Shown here: positions 1-6,331 of the stretch, piece after piece | Numbering within the stretch: position 1 is the stretch's first letter | Layout of the letters: each line of letters begins with the position of its first letter | Source: a virus | Reading direction: 5' to 3' (one strand) | Length of the DNA stretch: 29,351 nucleotides | Virus record (IMG/VR): IMGVR_UViG_3300027878_000012 | Coordinates: 1-29,351 of that record | The notes under the pieces: model-generated | Seen by the model: the letters and a program-made list of their open reading frames with translations, nothing else | The model's database searches: none | What the model was told of the DNA's origin: nothing | Made by a program: the position numbers and the translations under genes

Positions 1-338
1 TCAACCCGATTGACTGGGCTGCCGTTCGGTTGTCCCGTGAGTCTGCCGTGACGGGCAACGTCAACCCTGGCGGCTACCTGTACGGCCCGCCGTCAGTGTC
101 GGGGCCGATGACGCTGTGGGGCCGCCCTGTGGTCGAGAGCATCGGCATGACGCAGAACACCATGCTGGTTGGCGACTTCCAGATGGGGTGTTCACTGTAC
201 GACAGGGAGCAGAGCGCCATCCGCGTTGGCACGATCAACGACCAGATGATCCGAAATATGCAGACGATCCTGGCCGAAATGCGAATTGCATTCGCTGTGT
301 TTCGGCCCACGGCTTTCTGTCGCGTGACTGGGGTTTGA
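1..338 (+). CDS. Major capsid protein, HK97 fold (C-terminal part)
   Basis: The gene enters from the left edge; the first complete codon is at position 3. About 111 C-terminal residues are visible, beginning NPIDWAAVRLSRES. They include the GGYLYGPP segment, the stretch GRPVVESIGMTQNTMLVGDF and a closing EMRIAFAVFRPTAFCRVTG. This order is typical of the A-domain end of HK97-type phage major capsid proteins, which form the icosahedral shell. The neck genes directly downstream support the call. The start codon lies outside the window, and the internal TTG at 30 is not a real start. Confidence 0.85.
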   Translation, partial: NPIDWAAVRLSRESAVTGNVNPGGYLYGPPSVSGPMTLWGRPVVESIGMTQNTMLVGDFQMGCSLYDREQSAIRVGTINDQMIRNMQTILAEMRIAFAVFRPTAFCRVTGV

Positions 339-348
339 CCGAGTCGCA

Positions 349-546
349 ATGATGACACAGTGGCGGGTGGGCAGTAAGGGGCTTCGGGTCATCCACACGG
401 AGGGCTCGGAGAGCCTGCTGCCTGCCGGCACTGTTCTCCATGAGCTCCCCGGCCGCTACGAGGGCACGCTGGTGCTGATCGGGCGGCCGGGCACCTACGA
501 CGACAAGATGCTGATGGCTGGGGAATACGAGGTGAAGCGTGGTTAG
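349..546 (+). CDS. Small head-region protein of unknown function
   Basis: 65 residues starting at the first of two adjacent ATG codons (349 or 352); no strong ribosome site is visible. The sequence is soluble and beta-prone, with GRYEGTLVLIGRPGTYDD in the middle and a basic end (EYEVKRG). It lies between the capsid gene and the connector gene and overlaps the connector start by 8 bases, so it is probably co-translated and linked to head completion. No family is recognised. Confidence 0.6.
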   Translation: MMTQWRVGSKGLRVIHTEGSESLLPAGTVLHELPGRYEGTLVLIGRPGTYDDKMLMAGEYEVKRG

Positions 547-1120
547 TTACACCGACGCCAGCCAGATCGCGAACTACCTGGGCGTCACATTGACGGGCGC
601 GCAGCAGACACAGGCAGGGGTGTTGGCCGACGCGGCAACCGCCTGGATCGACCGCTACACCGGCCGCTCGTGGCAGGCGACCAGTCCCGTCACTGACGAG
701 CTTCACACGGTCCAGGGGGACACGGTCTACCTGAACCGCCGGCCTGTGCTGGCGGTATCTGCCGTCAAGACGCGCGCGGTCTACGCTGACGCGCCGCTGA
801 CCACGCTGGCCGTGTCGGAGTGGGAGTTGCTGGACGCGCCGAACGGCGTGCTCCGCATCCTCGGGTGGGCCGGCACGGGCAGTCTGGCGACCGTCACCTA
901 CACGCACAGCGCCACCGACGCGCCGGACGACGTGCAACTGGCCGCCGCCATGATCGCGGCGTCCTGGCTGTCTCAGACGCTCAGGCCATCGACGGACGGG
1001 ATCGAGAGCCTGGCCGTGGGTCAGAACGATATCGCCATCAAGTTCAGTGCCTCCCGTGGGAATGTTCCAAAGGAAGCACTGTCGATCCTGGCCGGCTACC
1101 GATCCATCGTCATCGCTTGA
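539..1120 (+). CDS. Head-tail connector (adaptor) protein, gp6-like
   Basis: 193 residues from GTG 539, overlapping the previous gene. The N-terminal helical part (YTDASQIANYLGVTLTG, then AATAWIDRYTGRSW) resembles the gp6/gp15-type adaptors that bind below the portal. The central part is beta-rich (VYLNRRPVLAVSAVKT, VTYTHSATDAPDDVQLAAAM). The pattern of a bound helix, a P-V-L-A-V strand and then a long helix is known for phage head-tail connectors. Its place directly after the capsid and before the head-closure gene fits. The family is inferred from pattern and order only. Confidence 0.7.
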   Translation: MVSYTDASQIANYLGVTLTGAQQTQAGVLADAATAWIDRYTGRSWQATSPVTDELHTVQGDTVYLNRRPVLAVSAVKTRAVYADAPLTTLAVSEWELLDAPNGVLRILGWAGTGSLATVTYTHSATDAPDDVQLAAAMIAASWLSQTLRPSTDGIESLAVGQNDIAIKFSASRGNVPKEALSILAGYRSIVIA

Positions 1121-1131
1121 GGGAGACGACC

Positions 1132-1317
1132 ATGCCGATGATCCTGATTCGACACCCGAAGACTGACGCCGAGTACCAGATCGAGTCTGGAGACTTCAGG
1201 CGGCGCAAGCTGGCGACGGACAAGGACGGCAACCCGCAGACCTACGCAGAGGCCGGCTACCGCATCGTGTCTCTCGCGGACGGCCAGCCCTACCACGAGC
1301 CGAAGAAGGACGACTGA
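1132..1317 (+). CDS. Small neck-region protein of unknown function
   Basis: 61 residues from ATG 1132, preceded by GGGAGACG at 1121-1128, a good ribosome site. The N-terminus reads MPMILIRHPKTDAEYQIESGDF and the protein ends acidic and basic (YHEPKKDD). Small proteins of this size often sit between adaptor and stopper genes in siphoviruses, but no domain is recognised. The next gene begins two bases after its stop codon. Confidence 0.6.
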   Translation: MPMILIRHPKTDAEYQIESGDFRRRKLATDKDGNPQTYAEAGYRIVSLADGQPYHEPKKDD

Positions 1318-1319
1318 CT

Positions 1320-1670
1320 GTGGCGACCCCGCTCGACTTCCTCCGCTCGCTGACCGCGCAGCACCGCCCTGACTCGTGCGTGATTCAGCGCGCCACCAGC
1401 ACGACGGACGGCGACGGCACCAGCAGCACCTACGCGACGCTGGCAACGGTGTCGTGTCGGGTGTCTCGGATCGGCAGCGGCGGCACGGAGGGCGTCAACG
1501 GCTCGGGCGGCGTGCAGGCAATCGGACAACGGCGCATCAAACTGCCGCCCGAGACAGACATCACTACGAAGGACCGCATCGTCTGGTCAGGCTTGACGCT
1601 CGAAGTGGTGGACGTGCAACACGCCAGCAACGAAACCGAGCGGACGGTGATCGTGCGCGAGATTAGCTGA
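1320..1670 (+). CDS. Head closure (stopper) protein, SPP1 gp16-like
   Basis: 116 residues from GTG 1320. The layout is that of phage head-tail joining or closure proteins: a short N-terminal helix, a strand near CVIQRATSTTDGDGTSSTYATLATVSCRV, a loop region, then KLPPETDITTKDRIVWSGLTLEVVDVQ and an EVRT-like C-terminal strand. 'KDRIVW.G..LEVVDV' is the familiar closing motif of this family. It would seal the connector after DNA packaging. Position and motif agree; no homology search was possible. Confidence 0.7.
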   Translation: MATPLDFLRSLTAQHRPDSCVIQRATSTTDGDGTSSTYATLATVSCRVSRIGSGGTEGVNGSGGVQAIGQRRIKLPPETDITTKDRIVWSGLTLEVVDVQHASNETERTVIVREIS

Positions 1671-1824
1671 GATGCAGATTGAAGCCACGGCCGCCGGCTG
1701 GGAACCGGCGACCGTGGGGGCAGCGCCAAGCCGTGGAAGGGCCGGACGCTACACCCATATAGGTACGCGAGGCCCGCAGATGTTAGGCGCACCAGCAGTG
1801 CACCACCTCAGGAGCTTTGACAGC

Positions 1825-2253
1825 GTGACGACACGTATTGCAGTTTTGCTCACGATTGGTCTGCTGGCCGTACTCCTGACCTGCGTTGCGCTGGCGACGC
1901 TGTTTGCGGGCGACATCTCGGAGCGGTCAGGGGCAATCGTGAGCACGGTCCTCGGGGCGTTCTCCTCGACTCTGGCCGTGCTGCTGCTATTTCTGAGGGT
2001 CGAGACGGTCAACGGGAAGGTGGACGAAGCCGCATCGAAGGCGACGCTTGCTGCTGATAAAGCGTCTGTGGTCGAGACGAAAGTGGACCGGGTCCACGAG
2101 GACATGCTGAACGGGGGGATGCGCGAAAACATCCGCAAGGCGATATCTGAGGACCGTCACGCGCAGCGCAACCGCGACACGGTCACGCTCAACCGCGCCG
2201 AGCTTGACGAGTTGAAGCGGCGCGCGGCAGAGCGGGAGCGGCCGGGTGTCTGA
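1825..2253 (+). CDS. Two-helix membrane protein with coiled-coil tail
   Basis: 142 residues from GTG 1825, chosen because AGGAG lies 10 bases upstream (1810-1814). An open frame extends back to ATG 1672, but its extra 51 residues look non-natural and have no ribosome site. Two hydrophobic segments follow the start (IAVLLTIGLLAVLLTCVALATLF, and AIVSTVLGAFSSTLAVLLLFL). They are followed by a charged helical region (KVDEAASKATLAADKASVVETKVDRVHEDM) that could form a coiled coil. The topology is holin-like, but the size and coil are unusual for one. The region 1671-1824 holds a small hairpin (CGCCGG/CCGGCG, 1692-1710) and nothing else I recognise. Confidence 0.6.
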   Translation: MTTRIAVLLTIGLLAVLLTCVALATLFAGDISERSGAIVSTVLGAFSSTLAVLLLFLRVETVNGKVDEAASKATLAADKASVVETKVDRVHEDMLNGGMRENIRKAISEDRHAQRNRDTVTLNRAELDELKRRAAERERPGV

Positions 2254-2863
2254 GTCGGGCGGCGTTGGCGGCGGCGGTCTGAACCCGATGAGCGGGCCGG
2301 GCGATTCGCGGCCAACTCCAGATCCAACGCTCTTGACGATATCCGCGATTGACAGAGCCGTCAACTCGCTGGAACGGGTGATCGACACGCGCCTTGACGC
2401 GATGGACAAGGCGCTGGCGCTGTTTGAGTCGTCTATCACCCGGCTGCCGACCTCCGTAGACACGCAAGTCGGGCATCTGAAAACGCTGCATCAGGAGAAG
2501 TTCCTCAGCGTTCAGAAGCAGTTTGACGAGCGGGACGTGCGAACCGAACAGACCAGCCGAGACAGCAAGGTGGCGGTGGACGCAGCCCTGCAAGCGGCCA
2601 AAGAGGCCGTGACGGAACAAAACCGATCATCGGCGCTGGCGATTGCGAAATCGGAGGCGGCAACCATCAAGCAGATCGACCAGCAGGGCGTACTGATCCA
2701 GACCGGCACCGGCGCGCTGAACGACAAGATCGACGACTTGAAAAGTCGGCTGACCCTGCTCGAAGGGCGCGGGGCTGGGATGTCTCAGAGTTGGGGCGTC
2801 GTCGTTGCGGTGATTGGCGTCTTGATGGGAGTCGCTGGGATCGCCCTGGCGGCCTCGCGGTAA
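2246..2863 (+). CDS. Coiled-coil protein with C-terminal membrane anchor
   Basis: 205 residues from GTG 2246, overlapping the previous stop by 8 bases. After a Gly/Pro-rich head, residues 35-175 are almost all heptad-friendly helix (SAIDRAVNSLERVIDTRLDA, then KIDDLKSRLTLLEG). The end is one membrane helix (WGVVVAVIGVLMGVAGIALAA). It could pair with the preceding coiled-coil membrane protein. A tethered or spanin-like role in lysis is possible, but there is no lipobox or signal peptide. Function unknown. Confidence 0.6.
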   Translation: MSESGGVGGGGLNPMSGPGDSRPTPDPTLLTISAIDRAVNSLERVIDTRLDAMDKALALFESSITRLPTSVDTQVGHLKTLHQEKFLSVQKQFDERDVRTEQTSRDSKVAVDAALQAAKEAVTEQNRSSALAIAKSEAATIKQIDQQGVLIQTGTGALNDKIDDLKSRLTLLEGRGAGMSQSWGVVVAVIGVLMGVAGIALAASR

Positions 2864-2876
2864 GGGGGTACGGAGC

Positions 2877-3059
2877 GTGATTGCTGCACTCATCGTTGCC
2901 ATCATCGTCATCATCGTCGTGTTCGTCATCGCGCACATCATCGTGCGGTACACACCGATCCCCGCTGAGATCGTGTGGCTGGTGTATCTGGTGGCCGCGC
3001 TCGTGTCCATCCTGGTTCTATGGCGGGTGATCGCGCCGCTGATCGGGCCGCTGCCATGA
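2877..3059 (+). CDS. Small two-helix membrane protein, holin-like
   Basis: 60 residues from GTG 2877 with GGAG close upstream. Nearly the whole protein is hydrophobic: helix 1 (IAALIVAIIVIIVVFVIAHII), a short polar turn around RYTPIPAE, then helix 2 (IVWLVYLVAALVSILVLW). This is the size and topology of a class II holin, but the same shape occurs in many unrelated phage membrane peptides. Its last codon overlaps the next start (ATGA). The endolysin is 8 kb away, so a holin role is a guess. Confidence 0.55.
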   Translation: MIAALIVAIIVIIVVFVIAHIIVRYTPIPAEIVWLVYLVAALVSILVLWRVIAPLIGPLP

Positions 3060-3475
3060 CAGCGACAGAGCAGCGCGCCTTCAAGAACCTGCTGATCTAC
3101 ATCGGGATTGCGGTAGCGAACATGGCCGCCATCGCGCTTGCTGCTGGCGTGGCTGGCGGGTCGCTGGTCGGGTTCCGCGACGGCGATCCGTTCGCGGTGG
3201 CAGGGCCGTCGATGGCCGCGCTGCTGGCCGTGGTGACGCCGATCCTGTCCACGTGGCTGGCGAGCAACCGGCCCCGCATCGGCAGTGAGGCTATCGCGGC
3301 GGCGGTTGACGAGCGCCGGCATGCGGGGCAGTCTCGTAAGTCGATGGTCGTCCGCTCGAAGGGCAGCCCGCCGGACGCTGACGAGGTGATGACGCCGTCG
3401 CAACTCAAACAGGTGTCGGACGAGATCGAGCGCCGGCTGCGCGCGGACGCGGACGAGACGGCCCCTCATGGCTAA
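3056..3475 (+). CDS. Membrane protein with two helices, holin-like candidate
   Basis: 139 residues from ATG 3056, sharing ATGA with the previous stop. Helix 1 is about residues 9-38 (FKNLLIYIGIAVANMAAIAL and on) and helix 2 about 52-68 (SMAALLAVVTPILSTWLA). The C-terminal half is soluble and charged (IERRLRADADE). With the three genes before it, this makes a block of four membrane or coil proteins inside the neck module. It overlaps the next gene by 8 bases. No family recognised; holin or superinfection-related roles are possible. Confidence 0.55.
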   Translation: MTATEQRAFKNLLIYIGIAVANMAAIALAAGVAGGSLVGFRDGDPFAVAGPSMAALLAVVTPILSTWLASNRPRIGSEAIAAAVDERRHAGQSRKSMVVRSKGSPPDADEVMTPSQLKQVSDEIERRLRADADETAPHG

Positions 3476-3806
3476 GACCACGGTCAGGATCGTGACAAAC
3501 CGCATCCCTGCGATCAGCGCGGCCATCAAGCCTCTGGTGGCCGCCGAGGTGCAGAAGGCCGCTTTCCAGATCGAGGCACGGGCGAAGGCCGTGGTGGCTG
3601 TGGACACGGGCACGCTGCGCCGCTCTATCACGACCGTCATGAGCAATGGAGGGCTGACGGGGGTGGTCGGGCCGAGCGTGTTCTACGGCAAGTTTATCGA
3701 GTTCGGGACGCGGCGCATGGGTGCTAGGCCGTTCATGCGGCCGGCTGCGGAGGCCGTGATGCCGGGCTTTGCGGCGGCTGTCGCGGCTGCGTTGGGCAAG
3801 CTCTGA
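3468..3806 (+). CDS. HK97 gp10-like neck/tail component
   Basis: 112 residues from ATG 3468. The features of the HK97-gp10 family are clear: an N-terminal amphipathic helix, VAVDTGTLRRSI in the middle, and the signature YGKFIEFGTRRMGARPFMRPA near the C-terminus followed by a final helix. Family members act at the head-tail junction or in tail completion. Overlaps on both sides tie it to the neck operon. Confidence 0.8.
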   Translation: MAKTTVRIVTNRIPAISAAIKPLVAAEVQKAAFQIEARAKAVVAVDTGTLRRSITTVMSNGGLTGVVGPSVFYGKFIEFGTRRMGARPFMRPAAEAVMPGFAAAVAAALGKL

Positions 3807-4228
3807 TGCTGGAAGGGCAGCGCGTTGCGTCGTTCGTGTGGGACACGCTGGCCGCCGATACGGGCGCTGGCGGCGTCTCCACGCTCGTGGGCGGGCGCAT
3901 CTACCGTGACCGTGTTCCCCAGACTGCCGCGCTCCCGGCCATCACCGTGACGCTGGTGTCTGCCGTCGATACCAACACCATCGGCGGCCGGCGCGTCAAG
4001 CAGAACGTGCTGGTGGACGTGCGGGTCGTGGCCGATGGCTCGGGCTACCCCAACGCCCTCGCGGACCGCATTGACACGGTGCTCCAGAACGCTGGCGGCA
4101 CCAAGAGCAGCGTCGTCGTCGTGGAACTGGTCCGCGAACAGGTGACGGCGTTCATAGAGGATGACGCCGGCAAGTCGTACAGCCACGTCGTCGCTACGTA
4201 CAGGAGTCCGGCGTACTACGCCGCGTGA
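3806..4228 (+). CDS. Tail terminator / tail completion protein (DUF3168-like)
   Basis: 140 residues from ATG 3806, which shares its A with the previous stop (TGATG). The plan matches tail terminators of the gpU/DUF3168 type: an N-terminal helix (LVGGRIYRDRVPQTAALPAITV), alternating strands (NVLVDVRVVADG), a helix (YPNALADRIDTVLQNA) and a final strand (SHVVATYRSPAYY). The terminator caps the tail tube and joins it to the head. It lies directly before the tail-tube gene, as expected. Confidence 0.7.
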   Translation: MLEGQRVASFVWDTLAADTGAGGVSTLVGGRIYRDRVPQTAALPAITVTLVSAVDTNTIGGRRVKQNVLVDVRVVADGSGYPNALADRIDTVLQNAGGTKSSVVVVELVREQVTAFIEDDAGKSYSHVVATYRSPAYYAA

Positions 4229-4245
4229 GAGAGGGGTGATAGGTC

Positions 4246-5244
4246 ATGCCTGATCGGATGATTGTCCAAGAGGCGGTACAGATCGGGGTGGAATCCACCG
4301 CCGGCACTGCCGTTGTCCCCACGATCCAGTTCGGCGGGCTGTCCGTCGATATTGACACGGAGATTGAGTTCTCAGAGTTCAAGCCGGCCGGGCAACTGGT
4401 CAACTCTATCGTGGCCCCGCTCCGCGAGTGGTCTTCGGGCGAGTTGAGCGGATTTCCGACCTACACCGAACTGCCCTACGTCCTCTCTAACCTGTTCGGC
4501 GCGGCGGTCATCACCACGCCGACCGGCGCGACCCTTGCGCGACAGTGGAAGTGGACGCCCTCGGCAACCGTGCCGTGGACGCCAAAGACCTGGACGATCC
4601 GGCGTGGCGTCTCGGGCGACACGGCCGAGCAAGCGGACTACCTGCTGCTCTCAGGGCTGATGCTGTCGTTCTCGCGGACTGACGACCCCGAGATCGGCGG
4701 CGACCTGTTCGCGCGACGGTTCGACTACGCGGCGACGATGGCGACCACCGGCATCACCAGCCCGGCGCTCATCCCGATCCTGCCTGACCAGATCGACGTG
4801 TTTCTGGACGCGACAGGCGCCGGGCTGGGCGGCACCCAACTGACGCGAGAATTCAGCTACGCGCTGGAGATCTCGGATATGTTCGGAAACATCTGGCCGC
4901 TGAACAGCAGCCTGACATCGTTCGCCGCGCACAGCGTCCAGGCTCCTGACGCGGGCGTGACGCTCCAGCTTGGCAACGACACGGCCGGGCGGGCGATGGT
5001 CACGAACATGCGCGCCGGCTCGACGGTGTTCGTGCGGCTGCGGGCGCAGGGCGCAGCCAGCAGCATCGAGTCGGGGCAGCGGTACTCGCTGATTATCGAC
5101 ACGGCCCTCAAAGTGGTGGACTCGCCATCACGCGACGATCAGGAGGGGCTATCAACGCTGGAGTGGTCGCTGCGGTCGGTGTATGACGCGACCTGGGCAA
5201 AGTGGTTGGAAGTTACTCTAGTGACGACAACTACAGGGCTATGA
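4246..5244 (+). CDS. Major tail protein (tail tube)
   Basis: 332 residues from ATG 4246, with a GAGAGGGG ribosome site upstream. It is a long beta-rich protein with the N-terminal pattern VQIGVESTAGTAVVPT, common in tube proteins of this layout. SGLMLSFSRTDDPEIGGDLFARR and the C-terminal TLEWSLRSVYDATWAKWLEVTLV also fit a tube-forming beta sandwich. It is larger than the usual 200 residues, so it may carry an extra surface domain. It lies between the terminator and chaperone genes and ends 5 bases before the convergent minus-strand gene, with no terminator between them. Confidence 0.75.
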   Translation: MPDRMIVQEAVQIGVESTAGTAVVPTIQFGGLSVDIDTEIEFSEFKPAGQLVNSIVAPLREWSSGELSGFPTYTELPYVLSNLFGAAVITTPTGATLARQWKWTPSATVPWTPKTWTIRRGVSGDTAEQADYLLLSGLMLSFSRTDDPEIGGDLFARRFDYAATMATTGITSPALIPILPDQIDVFLDATGAGLGGTQLTREFSYALEISDMFGNIWPLNSSLTSFAAHSVQAPDAGVTLQLGNDTAGRAMVTNMRAGSTVFVRLRAQGAASSIESGQRYSLIIDTALKVVDSPSRDDQEGLSTLEWSLRSVYDATWAKWLEVTLVTTTTGL

Positions 5245-5249
5245 TGCGA

Positions 5250-5708
5250 CTACTCGTCAGCGAGCGCGGCATCGTACTCGGCAGCCTGCTCAGGGGTCAG
5301 CATCCGCGACACCCTGAGCACGACCGCACCGCGAGTGTAGGTGTACCCGCCGATGACGGGCGCCGCCTCGCTCATCGCGGTCAGGAAGGCGCTGCGCTTC
5401 TGCGCTCCGGCGGGCGTGGGGTAGACCTCCACCGACCCGCCGTCCTCAACGTGCAACTCTCCCTCGATCCACGCATCCAGACGGGTGTCGCGCCAGGTCG
5501 CCTTGCTCGTGTACCCGCCAGGGCGACCGAGCAGATTGTTGGGGTCGGTCGCCGCCGTGAAGACGGCGGCGTCTCCGAGCGGCAGCCCGCGCACTCGCAG
5601 CGTCTCCACGACGGCAACCGCGTCAGGCGTCGTCTGTTGAGCATGGGTGACGGTGTAGGCAGGGGCGAGCAGCGCGATGAGCAGAGCAAGCAACAGATAT
5701 CGAGTCAT
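5250..5708 (-). CDS. Secreted protein on the opposite strand, candidate moron
   Basis: 152 residues, minus strand. The start at 5708 is chosen because GGGAGA lies just upstream; a longer frame to 5750 adds no sensible residues. A clear signal peptide is present (MTRYLLLALLIALLAPAYTV, cleavage likely after THA). The mature part includes VETLRVRGLPLG, DPNNLLGRPGGYTSKATW and a C-terminal LTPEQAAEYDAAL. That exported beta-type domain looks like a host-derived secreted protein, but I cannot name it. It is the only minus-strand gene in the structural operon, the classic layout of a moron expressed from a prophage. It might alter the host surface or exclude other phages; this is inference. Confidence 0.75.
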   Translation of the reverse strand: MTRYLLLALLIALLAPAYTVTHAQQTTPDAVAVVETLRVRGLPLGDAAVFTAATDPNNLLGRPGGYTSKATWRDTRLDAWIEGELHVEDGGSVEVYPTPAGAQKRSAFLTAMSEAAPVIGGYTYTRGAVVLRVSRMLTPEQAAEYDAALADE

Positions 5709-5761
5709 CAGTACATCTCCCTCATCACTGTAACGCGAGGGACGACGCAAGCGGGAGGGTT

Positions 5762-6172
5762 ATGCCGAGGTTGAGCAACATGCTCGGGGAGACCGGGCGC
5801 ATCGAGATTGCGGCCAGCGGTGACGAGCCGCTGGTCGTGGAGTACCGCCGGGGCGTGATGACGCCACGGCTACAGATGCGGCTGTCGTCGCTCCAGACGA
5901 CCGAGGGTGGCGCGGCCACGCCGGCCGGGCTGATGACGATGTGCGAGGTATTCTCGACGCTCATCAAGTCATGGAACCTGACCGACGACGCGGGGGCCGT
6001 GATCCCGACCGACGCTGACAGTCTGGCCGATGTTGACCTGTCGATTCTCACCGCGATCATGACGAAGATCGGAGAAGCCATCGGCCCGGACCCTTTGAGC
6101 GCAAGCGGCTCCAGCAATGGCTTGTCTCAGAGGGCAAGCTTGGAGCCGCTCCCGATTACTACGGCGTCCTGA
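5762..6172 (+). CDS. Tail assembly chaperone G (unshifted product)
   Basis: 136 residues from ATG 5762, with GGGAGGG ending 3 bases upstream. This is the product when ribosomes stay in frame through the slippery site at 6091-6097. The shared N-terminal 112 residues include RIEIAASGDEPLVVEYRRGVMTPRLQMRLSSLQ-type mixed structure and the helical KSWNLTDDAGAVIPTDADSLADVDLSILTAIMTKIG, characteristic of siphovirus G chaperones. G and GT bind tape measure and tube protein during tail assembly. Its place immediately before the tape measure is diagnostic. Confidence 0.75.
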   Translation: MPRLSNMLGETGRIEIAASGDEPLVVEYRRGVMTPRLQMRLSSLQTTEGGAATPAGLMTMCEVFSTLIKSWNLTDDAGAVIPTDADSLADVDLSILTAIMTKIGEAIGPDPLSASGSSNGLSQRASLEPLPITTAS

Positions 6173-6330
6173 TGATCGCGCAGCGGTACAGCCAGGACCC
6201 GCGCACGGTTGCCGAGTGGGAGCCCGAGTGGCTGGCTGCTGCATCGACGGTGATGCAGGCAGAGAACGGGGCTGAGGCCGAGGTGGCGAGGCGGCGCGAC
6301 CGCCGGGCCAAGATGCAGAAGGGCCGCTGA
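5762..6330 (+). CDS. Tail assembly chaperone GT by -1 frameshift
   Basis: A fusion of 189 residues read as 5762-6097 joined to 6097-6330. After ...GPDPL (Leu read from TTG 6095-6097) the ribosome slips back one base and continues ERKRLQQWLVSEGKLG. The T part holds APDYYGVLMIAQRYSQDPRTV and EWEPEWLAAAS and ends RDRRAKMQKGR at TGA 6328-6330, two bases before the tape-measure start. The T frame has no good independent start, which supports production only by frameshift. In lambda and many siphophages the G to GT ratio matters for tail assembly. Confidence 0.75.
6091..6150 (+). promoter_or_regulatory. Programmed -1 frameshift signal
   Basis: CCCTTTG at 6091-6097 fits X-XXY-YYZ exactly in the zero frame (CCT TTG re-pairs as CCC TTT). 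Six bases later AGCGGCTCC (6104-6112) pairs perfectly with GGAGCCGCT (6142-6150). Inside that loop GGCTTG (6119-6124) can pair with CAAGCT (6135-6140), one pair being a wobble, giving a two-stem hairpin. Spacing and stem length suit a stimulator. Confidence 0.8.
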
Positions 6331-6331
6331 G

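Noticed and set aside
1692-1710. Terminator at the CGCCGG/CCGGCG hairpin
   Set aside because: Only six pairs and no U-run; probably incidental.
1672-1824. N-terminal extension of the membrane protein from ATG 1672
   Set aside because: No ribosome site, unlikely residue composition; GTG 1825 has AGGAG upstream and begins directly with a membrane helix.
2627-3646. 339-codon frame on the minus strand
   Set aside because: Fully antisense to four coupled plus-strand genes, low-complexity Arg/Met/Thr composition, no ribosome site. A shadow of GC-rich coding DNA.
5202-5774. 190-codon plus-strand frame across the moron
   Set aside because: The minus-strand gene has a signal peptide and ribosome site; the plus frame is Arg/Gly-rich without either.
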